Origin: Virgisporangium aurantiacum
Lineage (GTDB): Bacteria > Actinomycetota > Actinomycetes > Mycobacteriales > Micromonosporaceae
NCBI RefSeq assembly: GCF_016863635.1
Contig: NZ_BOPG01000104.1
Coordinates: 1 to 64,000, forward strand
Length of the DNA: 64,000 nucleotides
Direction: 5' to 3'
The position numbers and the translations under genes were made by a program. Positions 26,278 to 34,552 of this stretch are shown here, piece by piece (positions within the stretch are counted from its first letter, which is position 1; the number at the start of each line of letters is the position of its first letter). Under the pieces are notes generated by a model. That model was not told where the DNA came from. It was given only the letters and a program-made list of their open reading frames with translations, and made no database searches.

Positions 26278-26592
26278 GTGGTGACGCTGGAGCAACTTTG
26301 CCAGCGTGCTCGGGAGATCGCGGCGTTGGCAAATTGGCCAGAGCACACCGTGGAGCAACGAACGCTCTACCTCGTCGCAGAGGTGGGCGAACTTGCCGAA
26401 GCCATACTTCACCTCGTCAGGCAGCGCCAGACGGGCCAGGAGCACACTGCAGCGCTCGAAGCGGTTGGGATGGAGATGCACGACGTGCTGTGGAACATCT
26501 GCGAGCTAGCCAATGCGCTCAATATTGATCTTGACGAGGCCGTAGAAAAGAAGCGGGAAATGATCCTCCGAAAGGTGACGAAGGAACATTAG
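26278..26592 (+). CDS. MazG-like nucleotide pyrophosphohydrolase, single domain
   Basis: This all-alpha protein of 104 residues has the Mg2+-binding pattern of MazG/dUTPase-like NTP pyrophosphatases: EVGELAEAI (ExxE) in helix 2 and EMHDVLWN (ExxD) in helix 3. Such enzymes convert (d)NTPs to monophosphates plus pyrophosphate. The start is GTG 26278 (or GTG 26281) behind AAGGG. It is divergent from the radical SAM gene and ends 14 bases from the convergent TIR gene. In an island with an NAD-targeting TIR protein and a P-loop kinase it may handle a nucleotide product; this is inference. Confidence 0.82.
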   Translation: MVTLEQLCQRAREIAALANWPEHTVEQRTLYLVAEVGELAEAILHLVRQRQTGQEHTAALEAVGMEMHDVLWNICELANALNIDLDEAVEKKREMILRKVTKEH

Positions 26593-26606
26593 CCGTGCAA
26601 TCGTAG

Positions 26607-29600
26607 TCACGTCGCCGCAAGCCGCACGTCGACCTCCTTATCAGCCCGCAGCCTCTCTAGGATTCGGACGCCCGCAACCGAACTTTCCATCCGACACAGC
26701 CTAATGGTTTGCGCCACTGCGGCGCGTACCTCGGGGGCCGGATCATCGGTGAGCCTCTCCAGTTCGTTTGTCAATGAGTTGGAAAGCGCCCCCGGCAAGT
26801 CGCTGACAATCTCGATAGCTGACCGCCGGACCCACTTCACGGGATCGTGGCAGGCGCCGCATAACAATTCATTAACGTCCGATCGACTTAGCGGCAGGCC
26901 GGGCAATACTTGCGTAGTAGCCCATCTGACCCCTTCCTCGGCGTCGTTGATGAGGAGCAACACGAATTTGCGGACTGCTGCTTGATCGAAAATCTTCTCT
27001 CTAAAGACAAGAGTGATTGCGGTCACGAAGTTGATGTAATGGTCAACTTTCCATGATCGATATACTGCAGAGTCGTTGTCTGGCCGCCACACCAGGTCTC
27101 TGACCCGGGCAACTGTCTCCCGCAATGAGGTGAGTTCGTCCGGTGAAATGACCTCAAGCGCGACTACCAGGTCGTTGGGGACTCGGCCGTCCAAGAGGTC
27201 AGCAGAGTATTGAGCCGCCGCTCGGACGTCTGCGTCACTATCCACTAGCAGCCGGTCCAGAATCCGTACTCGATCGCGTTCGATGACGAAGCGCGCGTGT
27301 GTCGCAGCCCTTGCAACTTCCCATCTGATCCAGGGATTGATGTCTGCAGACATTCGCTCAAGGATCGCGACTTCCGAGCGTCCGAGCCAAGCGATTTCAG
27401 ACAACGATGTAACGACACGCTTCCTGATCCAATGGGAATCGCTGTAAGCCAATCGGCCAAGCACGGCCGTCACACGCTCCTCTGGTGCCGGAACAGTTAC
27501 GACGTATTTTGCCGTGCTCCACCTAACTTGTTCGTCTATGTCATCAGCAAGAACTTCCAGAATAGAAATGGATTTCAGCGGATCCACGGATAGATTGAGC
27601 TGCGATGGCAGGATGACGTCTCGTACCTTCCATGACGCATCCGTCACCCATCTGTCCAGCACTCCCAGGGTGAGTTTCGAGTCCGAGAATAGGCGATTTA
27701 GTGAGTATGAAACTGCTCGGCGAACGCGCCAGTGGCCATCGTCGGCCAGGGCATGCAAGATCGATATCGTACGAGGTGTGGTGCCCAAGTGTCCGATCGC
27801 GTTGGCTGCCGCCTCTCTCGTCGCCGGTGAACCGTCGGAGGCCCAATCTTCCAGTAGAGTTTCAGACTCAGGATGAAGTCGCAGGAGTTGTGAAATCGCG
27901 AACGCCGCGAGCCATCTCACCCAGTATTCGGAATCAGTCGAGAGAGTCCGCAACAGGTTGACGATGCGGTCGTCGGTGCTGTCGAGTTTGGAGATTACAG
28001 TGCAGGCGAGGGTACGCCATGGAGTCTCCCGACAGATCAGCATTTGGACGAGTGTCTCCAACACGTCTAATTGTCCTTCGAACCGCAACAATACGAACTC
28101 AATGACGCCTACCAGAGTGCGGTACGAAGCCGATTCCGTCATCAATCCTTGAAGTGATCCGAGGATGTCGGTGATGTTTAGCTGCGACCATTTTTCGCGG
28201 AGTAAGATTGCTCGCGCCGTTACGTACTCCAGGAACGTTTCGTAGGTAAACCCCACAACCCGTATTCCGGATAGTTCCTCGACCTTGACGTAGAGAATTA
28301 CTCCTTCGCTGAGCAAGATGCTGTACTCATCCTCGCCTAGAATTTCGGCGACCTGTTCTTCTGGAAGAGAATCTGACTTGGATTCACGCATCGACAACAC
28401 GAGCTCAAACAGCCTGCCGGAAAGGTTGCTCCGTCGACTATCTTCAATCTTTTCCTGCCAGTACGCGTCAAAAACCTGTCTGGCCCGCCGGAGCTCTGGG
28501 AGCTCCCGACCGCGGAATGACTCGCAGGCTAGCCTCAGCATGACCGGGTGTGAGCAAATGGTTCCCGCTTCGTCCGTCAATTCGCCTCGGATGTCGAACC
28601 ATTCGGCGTAGCGCGGCCATGCCTGACTGAGTTCGGCGGGTGAGAATCTGGAGACCAGCAATCCTTCCTGCAGTTGAAGATGCGTGCTAGGTGCATAGAG
28701 ATTAGTCATTATATTGACATTGCTTTTAAAGAAGCGCCAGTCGGCACTGCGACAACTGATGCAGAATCGAATCGAATTTCGGCCGGCACTCTCGACGAGT
28801 TGCCCCAAAACCTCGCTGAAGAGCGGCAGATCATTCGCCTCATTGGCGGCGTCGATAAACACCGTTAGCGGCGTTTCGACCGAAGCGAGCGCCCCGATTT
28901 CGCGCAATACATCTGGCCCCAATATCTTTCCCGTAAGAGCGGATAGGTCCGCCGCAATGGCCTTATGTACCGCAAATCGTTCGACGCGGAGCTCCGCCCC
29001 GCGATAGAAGAGCACCGGCGCATGGTCGGCCAGATTGTTTGCGAGATGGCAAAGTAGATTCGTCTTGCCAGTCCCGGCCTCTCCCAGGAATAGTAGAGTA
29101 TTCCGTTCTCGCTGCGCGATGAACGCATCGAACTCGGCAGCGATCGCGGGCCTGTCGACATACAGGTTTGAGATGTACTTGTCGCGCACGCCTTTCATTG
29201 CTTGATCCAACTGGAGTCGACAGGCCTCCACCAACTCCGCCTCACTGAGGATCGGAGCGCGACGATCCCGACTTGGGCCAGCTTGGTTTTCAGTGTGGTT
29301 TATCGCAGTGCCGTAGGATTGCGTTATACCCAGCGCCACGAGCTTCGCTTCGACCATTTCCGCGAACTCAATCGGTGATCTCGACCGTAAGTCGACGGCA
29401 ACCATGTCGGAGAGTAGGCCTGGCAATGGTGTATCGTCGAAACGCGCCGGCAGTAGAAACTCGCGACGTTCAAGAACGGCTCTGTTTAGGGCGGCTCTAC
29501 GTTCCAGCCTGGTCCAATCGCGCTGGGCATAGTCAGCGGACACAAATACAACAACTGCCGCGGAGTGCTCGGCGTAGATCTTGGGCAGTTCTTCGACGAG

Positions 29601-29768
29601 ATGCCTGCCCCATAGATCGATCTGTTCATCAAGATCGTAAAAGCAACGTATGCCGCGCGATCTTAACGCCCTGGCAACCTCTTCCACGTAGGGACGCTGA
29701 CCACCGGAGAAGGACAAGGCAACGTCCCAACGCCAACCGGCATCGTCGGCGCTCGGCGTACGTTCCAC
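26607..29768 (-). CDS. TIR domain - STAND/NACHT-like NTPase - HEAT repeat protein (putative antiphage sensor-effector)
   Basis: This protein of about 1053 residues has three parts. Residues 13-147 are a TIR domain (WDVALSFSGGQRPYVEEVA, FYDLDEQIDLWG, FVSADYAQRDWTRLERRA) with the candidate NAD-glycohydrolase Glu89 in WTRLER. Residues about 175-620 are a P-loop NTPase with Walker A GEAGTGKT (229-236), Walker B LTVFIDAANEA and a sensor block FCISCRSADW. Residues from about 640 to the end are many HEAT-like repeats (for example WVRWLAAFAI, WKVRDVILPS, WIRWEVARAA). This order, toxic TIR first and repeat sensor last, is that of bacterial NLR-like abortive-infection proteins. GTG 29768 follows CAGG; longer in-frame starts would overlap the divergent kinase gene. 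AT-richer than the host. Confidence 0.88.
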   Translation of the reverse strand: MERTPSADDAGWRWDVALSFSGGQRPYVEEVARALRSRGIRCFYDLDEQIDLWGRHLVEELPKIYAEHSAAVVVFVSADYAQRDWTRLERRAALNRAVLERREFLLPARFDDTPLPGLLSDMVAVDLRSRSPIEFAEMVEAKLVALGITQSYGTAINHTENQAGPSRDRRAPILSEAELVEACRLQLDQAMKGVRDKYISNLYVDRPAIAAEFDAFIAQRERNTLLFLGEAGTGKTNLLCHLANNLADHAPVLFYRGAELRVERFAVHKAIAADLSALTGKILGPDVLREIGALASVETPLTVFIDAANEANDLPLFSEVLGQLVESAGRNSIRFCISCRSADWRFFKSNVNIMTNLYAPSTHLQLQEGLLVSRFSPAELSQAWPRYAEWFDIRGELTDEAGTICSHPVMLRLACESFRGRELPELRRARQVFDAYWQEKIEDSRRSNLSGRLFELVLSMRESKSDSLPEEQVAEILGEDEYSILLSEGVILYVKVEELSGIRVVGFTYETFLEYVTARAILLREKWSQLNITDILGSLQGLMTESASYRTLVGVIEFVLLRFEGQLDVLETLVQMLICRETPWRTLACTVISKLDSTDDRIVNLLRTLSTDSEYWVRWLAAFAISQLLRLHPESETLLEDWASDGSPATREAAANAIGHLGTTPRTISILHALADDGHWRVRRAVSYSLNRLFSDSKLTLGVLDRWVTDASWKVRDVILPSQLNLSVDPLKSISILEVLADDIDEQVRWSTAKYVVTVPAPEERVTAVLGRLAYSDSHWIRKRVVTSLSEIAWLGRSEVAILERMSADINPWIRWEVARAATHARFVIERDRVRILDRLLVDSDADVRAAAQYSADLLDGRVPNDLVVALEVISPDELTSLRETVARVRDLVWRPDNDSAVYRSWKVDHYINFVTAITLVFREKIFDQAAVRKFVLLLINDAEEGVRWATTQVLPGLPLSRSDVNELLCGACHDPVKWVRRSAIEIVSDLPGALSNSLTNELERLTDDPAPEVRAAVAQTIRLCRMESSVAGVRILERLRADKEVDVRLAAT

Positions 29769-29867
29769 GAATCTAGCCTGCCAGATTGGGGCGAAGTGTG
29801 CCAGGCTCGTCCAGAAGCGTCCCTCAGGGTGGTGCACCTCGCGCCCATTACCGCAGGAGGACACGAG

Positions 29868-30464
29868 ATGGATCGAGGCGGCCCTGTCGTATCCCAAGCA
29901 GACTATTCGCGACTGCGGAGCTGGTACTTGGGTGGCCCGCGGCTGGGCCTTACCGGGCCTGCTGGGAGCGGGAAGACGACTTTTGCCCGCTGTTTGGAGG
30001 AGCGGTTCGGGTGTACCGTGCACGGTGCCGCCGCTCGGGAGTGGCTAAAGCGCAACGGCGTACGGGAACACTGGACGATGTCTGCTGAGAATGCCATGCG
30101 CATGCAGACGGACCTCTTGGAAGCCATGTTCGCAAGCCGGGCTCAGGTCTTCGACCGGTTCTCAGCGGACACGGTGTGTTTTCTGGAGTTGGCCGGCGTG
30201 ACGGCCGGCCGCGAAGAGTTCGAGTCGCGCGCCGTCGAGTTTGCACGGACCCTCGACATAATTGTCTACTTCCCTTACCGGTCCGAGTATCTGGTGCACG
30301 ACGGCATGCGCCACACGGACGCGAAGTACCAAATGACCGTTGCTGCCACGATATTTGACTGGCTTCGTCGCTCCAATTTGCTCGATCGAACGCTGATATT
30401 CCAGCACCACTTGTCACTGCTCGCCAACGCGGAGTTGATTAGTGGGCACGAGACCACACGATAG
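29868..30464 (+). CDS. Small P-loop kinase-like ATPase (AAA_28/NadR-kinase-like)
   Basis: This 198-residue protein has Walker A GPAGSGKT (30-37), FDRFSADTVCFLEL (DRx..D block of nucleoside or ribosylnicotinamide kinases), VYFPYRSEYLVHDGMRHTD (lid-like Arg-rich stretch) and FQHHLS at the end. This resembles the AAA_28 group, which includes the kinase domain of NadR and some thymidylate-kinase-like proteins. ATG 29868 has an excellent AGGAGG seven bases upstream. It is divergent from the TIR gene with 99 bases between starts, so a shared control region is likely. A kinase acting on NAD precursors beside a TIR NADase would be meaningful, but the substrate is not shown by sequence. Confidence 0.72.
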   Translation: MDRGGPVVSQADYSRLRSWYLGGPRLGLTGPAGSGKTTFARCLEERFGCTVHGAAAREWLKRNGVREHWTMSAENAMRMQTDLLEAMFASRAQVFDRFSADTVCFLELAGVTAGREEFESRAVEFARTLDIIVYFPYRSEYLVHDGMRHTDAKYQMTVAATIFDWLRRSNLLDRTLIFQHHLSLLANAELISGHETTR

Positions 30465-30584
30465 TTTGTCGAGACGATGCTTGGCGCGACGCGGTGGCCG
30501 GTGTCGGTGGTGGCTGGTTGGCGTGCCGGGGCAGGATCCTGCGCTGTAGCGCCGGCAGCGGCACTCCGCGCCCATCGACGCGCA

Positions 30585-30945
30585 GTTGCGCGACATTGAG
30601 ATCGCGAGGTCGGCGTTGTCTGTGGTGTGGAGGGTGGTCAGCCAGCGTTGCGGGTCGTCGACGCCGTGGTCGGTGAGCAGGCGCTCGATGCGTTCGGTCA
30701 CGTCGGCGAACTTGGCCTTGCTGTGGCGGAGGAGGGCGTCGAGGTATTCCAACGTGCGGGGGTGGCCGCCGACGTCGGTGTAGGCGCGGTGCTGCTGCTC
30801 GGCGGTGAGCGAGTCCAGGCCCGGCAGGCGCCAGACCAGTTTGCGGGTTTCGGCCCACGACAGCGGCCGAGGTGGTGTTCGGACAGGCGGCGGTGGGTGT
30901 TGCCGGGCAAGGTGAACGGGTAGCGGCTGGTGACCAGGAGTTCCC
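30585..30945 (-). pseudogene. Fragment of a STAND-type ATPase (NB-ARC-like sensor region)
   Basis: Read on the minus strand from 30945 it gives ELLVTSRYPFTLPG (sensor-1 type LLVTSR). After one frame change near 30862 it continues LSWAETRKLVWRLPGLDSL, GGHPRTLEYLDALLR and FADVTERIERLL. The content is the middle of an NTPase/TPR protein of the STAND class; both ends are missing. It is fused directly to a group II intron reverse transcriptase, so it is debris brought together by recombination. It shows that a second STAND-type gene once lay in this island. Confidence 0.6.
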
Positions 30946-31689
30946 TCCTCCGTTGGCGCGAACCCTTTGCCCGCCTCGAACACGCCGGCCTTGAGCCAAT
31001 CCCGGATCATGTCCCTGGCAGGGAACGACCCGAGCGTATCGAGTAGCCGACTATGGTCGATCTTGTCGAATGCCGAGGCCAACTCCGCATCAAGCGCCCA
31101 CACCCGCTGGGCCCGGGGGCCTTTGCAGGTCATGAAGATCGCCTGAGCCGCGTCCTGGCAGCTGCGACCCGGCCGGAACCCGTAGCTTCTGGGTTCGAAC
31201 CGGGCCTCCCACTCGGGCTCCAACGCGTTACGGACCCTGCCCTGGTGACAGCGGTCCGCGATCACGGAATCCCGAGCGGGCGCAGCTTCGCACGATTGCC
31301 CGCCTTCGGTATGTACACCCGCTTGACCGCGCGGGGCTGCCAGGTGCCGGGCTGGGAGTGCACCCGCACCGCCAGCTCCATCCTGGCCGGAGAGGCCAAC
31401 GCGACCCCCCGTCGATACCCGCCGTCATGCGGCCGGTGTTGCGCTGCGTCGCCTGCCGCACGCTGAGAAGCGTGTTGGACCAGCTGCGCAGGATCAGCTT
31501 CTGCAGATTCCTGGCCGTGGCCAGGTCCCTGTCCTGAACCGCCTTGAAGATCCGCTGCCGTAACCGCCGTACGTTGTCCTCGTGGGCGCGCCATCCAATG
31601 GCGTCCCACTCGTGGGCAACATCCTCCGATCCGTTCACTCCGAGAGCCGCCATCGCAACATCGAGAGCAAAGGCTGTCATCGCGTCCAA
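30946..31689 (-). pseudogene. Group II intron reverse transcriptase/maturase, truncated and twice frameshifted
   Basis: Three frames together give the N-terminal third of an actinobacterial group II intron protein. The leader contains ALDVAMAALGVNGSED and RLRQRIFKAVQDRDLATARN, then WSNTLLSVRQATQRNTG. After a shift near 31400 comes VYIPKAGNRAKLRPLGIP; after a one-base loss near 31263 comes NALEPEWEARFEPRSYGFR and DAELASAFDKIDHSRLL. The sequence stops at GFAPTEEGTP, just before the block that leads to the catalytic YADD, which is absent. The element is therefore inactive. Confidence 0.8.
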
Positions 31690-31987
31690 CTTGCCCTTCG
31701 GTTCCAGAGGGTCGGGCCGTTCGTCTTCAAAGGCTCACCTGCCTCACGTCAGCCTGCTTTCGCAGCCGGGCACCAAGCCCGGTATCCGGCCGGTTGTCCA
31801 GAACGGCCGCATGGAGAGCGACCATCACGTCCTGCGTTCCCGCTGCCTTTCGGCCACCGGCATTCGCTTCTTGGGCATCCTGTTCCCGCCGGGGAGTTGG
31901 GCTCCCCTCACGGTCGGCTTACCGGCACGACACCAGAACCACACCCGATGCCGCACCGGACCCCGACGGGGTTTCCACGTTTCGCAC
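31690..31987 (-). mobile_element. Probable 5' ribozyme part of the dead group II intron
   Basis: The stretch upstream of the reverse transcriptase start is gene-free and rich in short paired segments. On the minus strand it begins GTGCGAAACGTGG at 31987, similar to the GUGYG 5' end of group II introns, and reaches the reverse transcriptase start after about 300 bases. The 3' domains (V and VI) would lie beyond the truncation and are missing. Boundary assigned by eye. Confidence 0.35.
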
Positions 31988-32922
31988 GCATGAGACACGG
32001 CTGGGTTGGGCGCCCTCTATACCCCGGGGACAGCGGTGTCCACACGGCCGGTGATACGTCCACGGCCGCCGCCTGCCGCATCGCAACGGCAACGTCCCTG
32101 CCCGCCCGGCCCAACCACCCGTCCCGACCGGCTTCCATGACGAGGTATCAGCGAGGGTTTCCGTTCAGTCGCCCCATGCCATCCTTCCCCTTGCCGGTGG
32201 CCCCTGGACGGAGCAGGGACCCTTGGGCTTTCCCGCGAGCTTCACACGCTTTGTTATCGCCACGCATGTCACGGGTGGGGACAGGTCTCGGACACTGACC
32301 CGGAGTCACGTCGTCGACATCGTCGACCTCCAATCAACGGACTCACTCAACGCGTGCGACCTCATGTCGCAACGTATGCTGGAACCTTCGGTCCTGCCGA
32401 GGTCTACGTCCGATACCGGGTCATTCGCCCAATGGGCCGACTTCCACACACTGACCCGGAGATCCCGCCGACAACATCCCGGCGTGCGCAGTGTCGGCTC
32501 CAAGACCGCCGCGGCTCCTTTCGCGGCGGCCTCACCCTTGACGGTCTCGCCTCGCAGCGCTGTTGGTCCCGCCGCCTTCACCGCTCATCGGGCACCGCGG
32601 ACGACAAGCCAGACCCGTAGGCAGGCTTGGGGAGATTTGGGGAGATCAAGTGTGCCTTCGATGATCAGGCTGGCCGGGACAGCCGACAGCCACGGGGAAG
32701 CTTTGCCGTCCCGGATGACGACAACAATCATCCAAGATCCGAAAAGACGTGAATGCCGGGCAGAGCCTTCAAGATCATGGGACGTTGCGACGTTATCGCT
32801 ATTTATGTCTGATTTGTCCGCGCGGCAACGTCGCAACGTCACAATGACTCAGGATCACGCGTCCGCGCGGCCGATCCCGGCCGACCGCTCAGGTTCGGCG
32901 GGCCGGCGTCGATCGGGCCGGC
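31988..32922. other. Gene-free right flank of the island
   Basis: About 930 bases without a convincing gene. Open frames here are short or follow GC skew only. It holds an unidentified 350-base segment next to the intron, AT-richer sequence at 32630-32830 with a TTGGGGAGA tandem pair, and the 14-bp inverted repeat described separately. It is the junction back to the high-GC chromosome. Confidence 0.5.
32781..32840. repeat. Inverted repeat with 14-bp perfect arms and 32-base spacer
   Basis: GACGTTGCGACGTT (32781-32794) is exactly complementary to 32827-32840. The AT-rich spacer contains ATCGCTATTTATGTCTG. It sits at the right border of the foreign island, about 80 bases before the LCP gene. 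Its arms share the GCGACGTT core with the 86-bp palindrome at 6618-6703. It could be a collapsed transposon end pair, an extragenic palindrome, or an operator for the LCP gene. Confidence 0.65.
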
Positions 32923-34143
32923 ATGCCCGCGACTTCGGCCGCGGCGCGGCCGGCCGACCTGCGCGAGAGCCGGGACGAGCTGCGCCGCACGGTGCTGACC
33001 GGCATCGTGGTGCTGCTGGCGGTGGCCGCGCTGCTGGTGGCCGGTGGTGCCTATCTGTTCCGGCGGTACACCGACTCGGTGAACGAGGAGCCGTTGCTGG
33101 GACGGGCGGCCGTCGGCGCGCCGGCACCGGGCTGGTGGTCGGCCGAAGCCGAAACCAGCGCCACCCCCAGCCGGAAAGCCGGCGGCACAGCACCGAGAAA
33201 AGCCAACCCGGGACGCGGCATCAACATCCTGCTCGTCGGCATCGACCAGCGCGCCGGCCAGGACGCGCACGACGTCCGCTCCGACACGATCATGATCGCG
33301 CACGTCCCCGCCGGCCGGGATCGGGTCTACCTCGTCTCGGTTCCGCGCGACAGCCGGGTCGCCATCCCGGCGTACCCGCGGGCACGGTACGGCGGCGGCG
33401 TCGACAAGGTCAACGCCGCCTACCAGGTCGGCGCGCGGGCGGGTGGGCGCGCCGGCGGCGTCGAACTGCTGGGGTTGACGCTGCGCGCGCTGGTCGGGGT
33501 CGGCTTCGACGCGGCCGCGATCGTCGACTTCGCCGGCCTGCGCACCGCCGTCGACGCGATCGGCGGGGTCGACATGTGCGTCGACGAGGAGACCGTGTCC
33601 GTCCACGTCGGGTGGGACACCGCCACCGGCAGGCAGGGCGTCCCGTACGTGTTGACACCGCCCGACTACGACTCGCCGCGGCCGGTGCCGGGCATGCGGC
33701 CGCAGGTGTACCACGTCGGCTGCCGGCACTTCGCCGGCTGGGAGGCCCTGGACTACGTGCGGCAGCGCGAACTGATCCCCGACGGCGACTACGGCCGCCA
33801 ACGCCACCAGCAGCAACTGGTCCGGGCACTGGCCGGGAAGGTCACCGCGGGCAACCTGCTGGCCGATCCCATCGCCGCCGACCGGATGCTGCGCGCGCTG
33901 GGCGGCAGCGTCACGTTCGACGGCAACGGCACCCCCGTCGCCGGCTGGGTCCGCGCCTTCGGCCATCTCGGCGCCAACGACGTCACCATCGTGCGCACCA
34001 ACGGCGGCCATTTCGCGAGCCGGCGCATCGGCGGCCGGTCGTTCGAGATCCTCACCGACACCACCGAAGAGCTATTGGACGCGCTGCGCACCGACACCGT
34101 CGGCGACTTCCTCGCCGCCCATCCCGACTGGGTCGGCCGGTAG
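32923..34143 (+). CDS. LytR-CpsA-Psr (LCP) family cell-wall glycopolymer ligase
   Basis: This 406-residue protein has a cytoplasmic N-terminus, one membrane helix (about 25-47) and an extracellular LCP domain (about 97-330). It shows NILLVGIDQR, the conserved Asp/Arg blocks SDTIMIAHVP and VSVPRDSRV, DKVNAAY, and the C-terminal YVRQR.LIPDGDYGRQRHQQ block. LCP enzymes transfer polymers from polyprenyl phosphate to peptidoglycan. ATG 32923 has no strong ribosome-binding site and an earlier start is possible. It is the first core gene to the right of the island and convergent with the small sigma-like gene. Confidence 0.9.
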   Translation: MPATSAAARPADLRESRDELRRTVLTGIVVLLAVAALLVAGGAYLFRRYTDSVNEEPLLGRAAVGAPAPGWWSAEAETSATPSRKAGGTAPRKANPGRGINILLVGIDQRAGQDAHDVRSDTIMIAHVPAGRDRVYLVSVPRDSRVAIPAYPRARYGGGVDKVNAAYQVGARAGGRAGGVELLGLTLRALVGVGFDAAAIVDFAGLRTAVDAIGGVDMCVDEETVSVHVGWDTATGRQGVPYVLTPPDYDSPRPVPGMRPQVYHVGCRHFAGWEALDYVRQRELIPDGDYGRQRHQQQLVRALAGKVTAGNLLADPIAADRMLRALGGSVTFDGNGTPVAGWVRAFGHLGANDVTIVRTNGGHFASRRIGGRSFEILTDTTEELLDALRTDTVGDFLAAHPDWVGR

Positions 34144-34150
34144 GCCGCAA

Positions 34151-34471
34151 CTACGCCCGCAGCTCCGCCCACCACCACGACCGGCCGGCCCGCACCACCC
34201 GCAGCGACTCGGTACGGGCGGTCGACGCGATCCAGTCCGGCAGCGTGGCCGGGTCGCCGAGGTCGGCCAGGTGCTCGACGAGCCGGAGCCACACGATCCG
34301 GCCCACGTCCTGGACGGCACCGCGGCCCAGGCCGTACCGGCGGCCGATCCCCCAGACCAGCGGGGCGTACCGGTCGACGATCTCGTTCCAGGCCGATCCG
34401 CTGCCGTCGCGGGCCGCCAGCGCCAGCGCCGCGACATCGACCGGGGCCGGGGCCGGGAGTTTCGAGGACAT
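34151..34471 (-). CDS. Sigma-70 region-2-like protein lacking region 4
   Basis: This 106-residue protein matches ECF sigma region 2: GSAWNEIVDRYAPLVWGIGRRYGLGR (first helices), then DVGRIVWLRLVEHL and PDWIASTARTESLRV (-10 recognition helix region). It stops right after region 2, so the -35-binding region 4 of a normal sigma factor (about 190 residues) is missing. It could be a degenerate sigma factor, a decoy that binds core polymerase, or one half of a split factor. It is divergent from the SARP regulator gene, with 81 bases between starts. Confidence 0.65.
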   Translation of the reverse strand: MSSKLPAPAPVDVAALALAARDGSGSAWNEIVDRYAPLVWGIGRRYGLGRGAVQDVGRIVWLRLVEHLADLGDPATLPDWIASTARTESLRVVRAGRSWWWAELRA

Positions 34472-34552
34472 GGGACAACGGTGCAACCCGGCTCCTGCCC
34501 GATTCTGGATCGGATGCTTGAATCCCCTGATCACAGCCGATAGGACAGACCC

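Noticed and set aside
32148..32333. 61-residue minus-strand open frame next to the intron
   Set aside because: Composition and position fit structured noncoding or junk sequence; no ribosome-binding site and no protein features.
21386..32900. tRNA gene or direct-repeat attachment site at the island ends
   Set aside because: No cloverleaf-forming sequence or convincing repeat pair was found by eye at either border; no rRNA or tRNA gene was recognised in the window.
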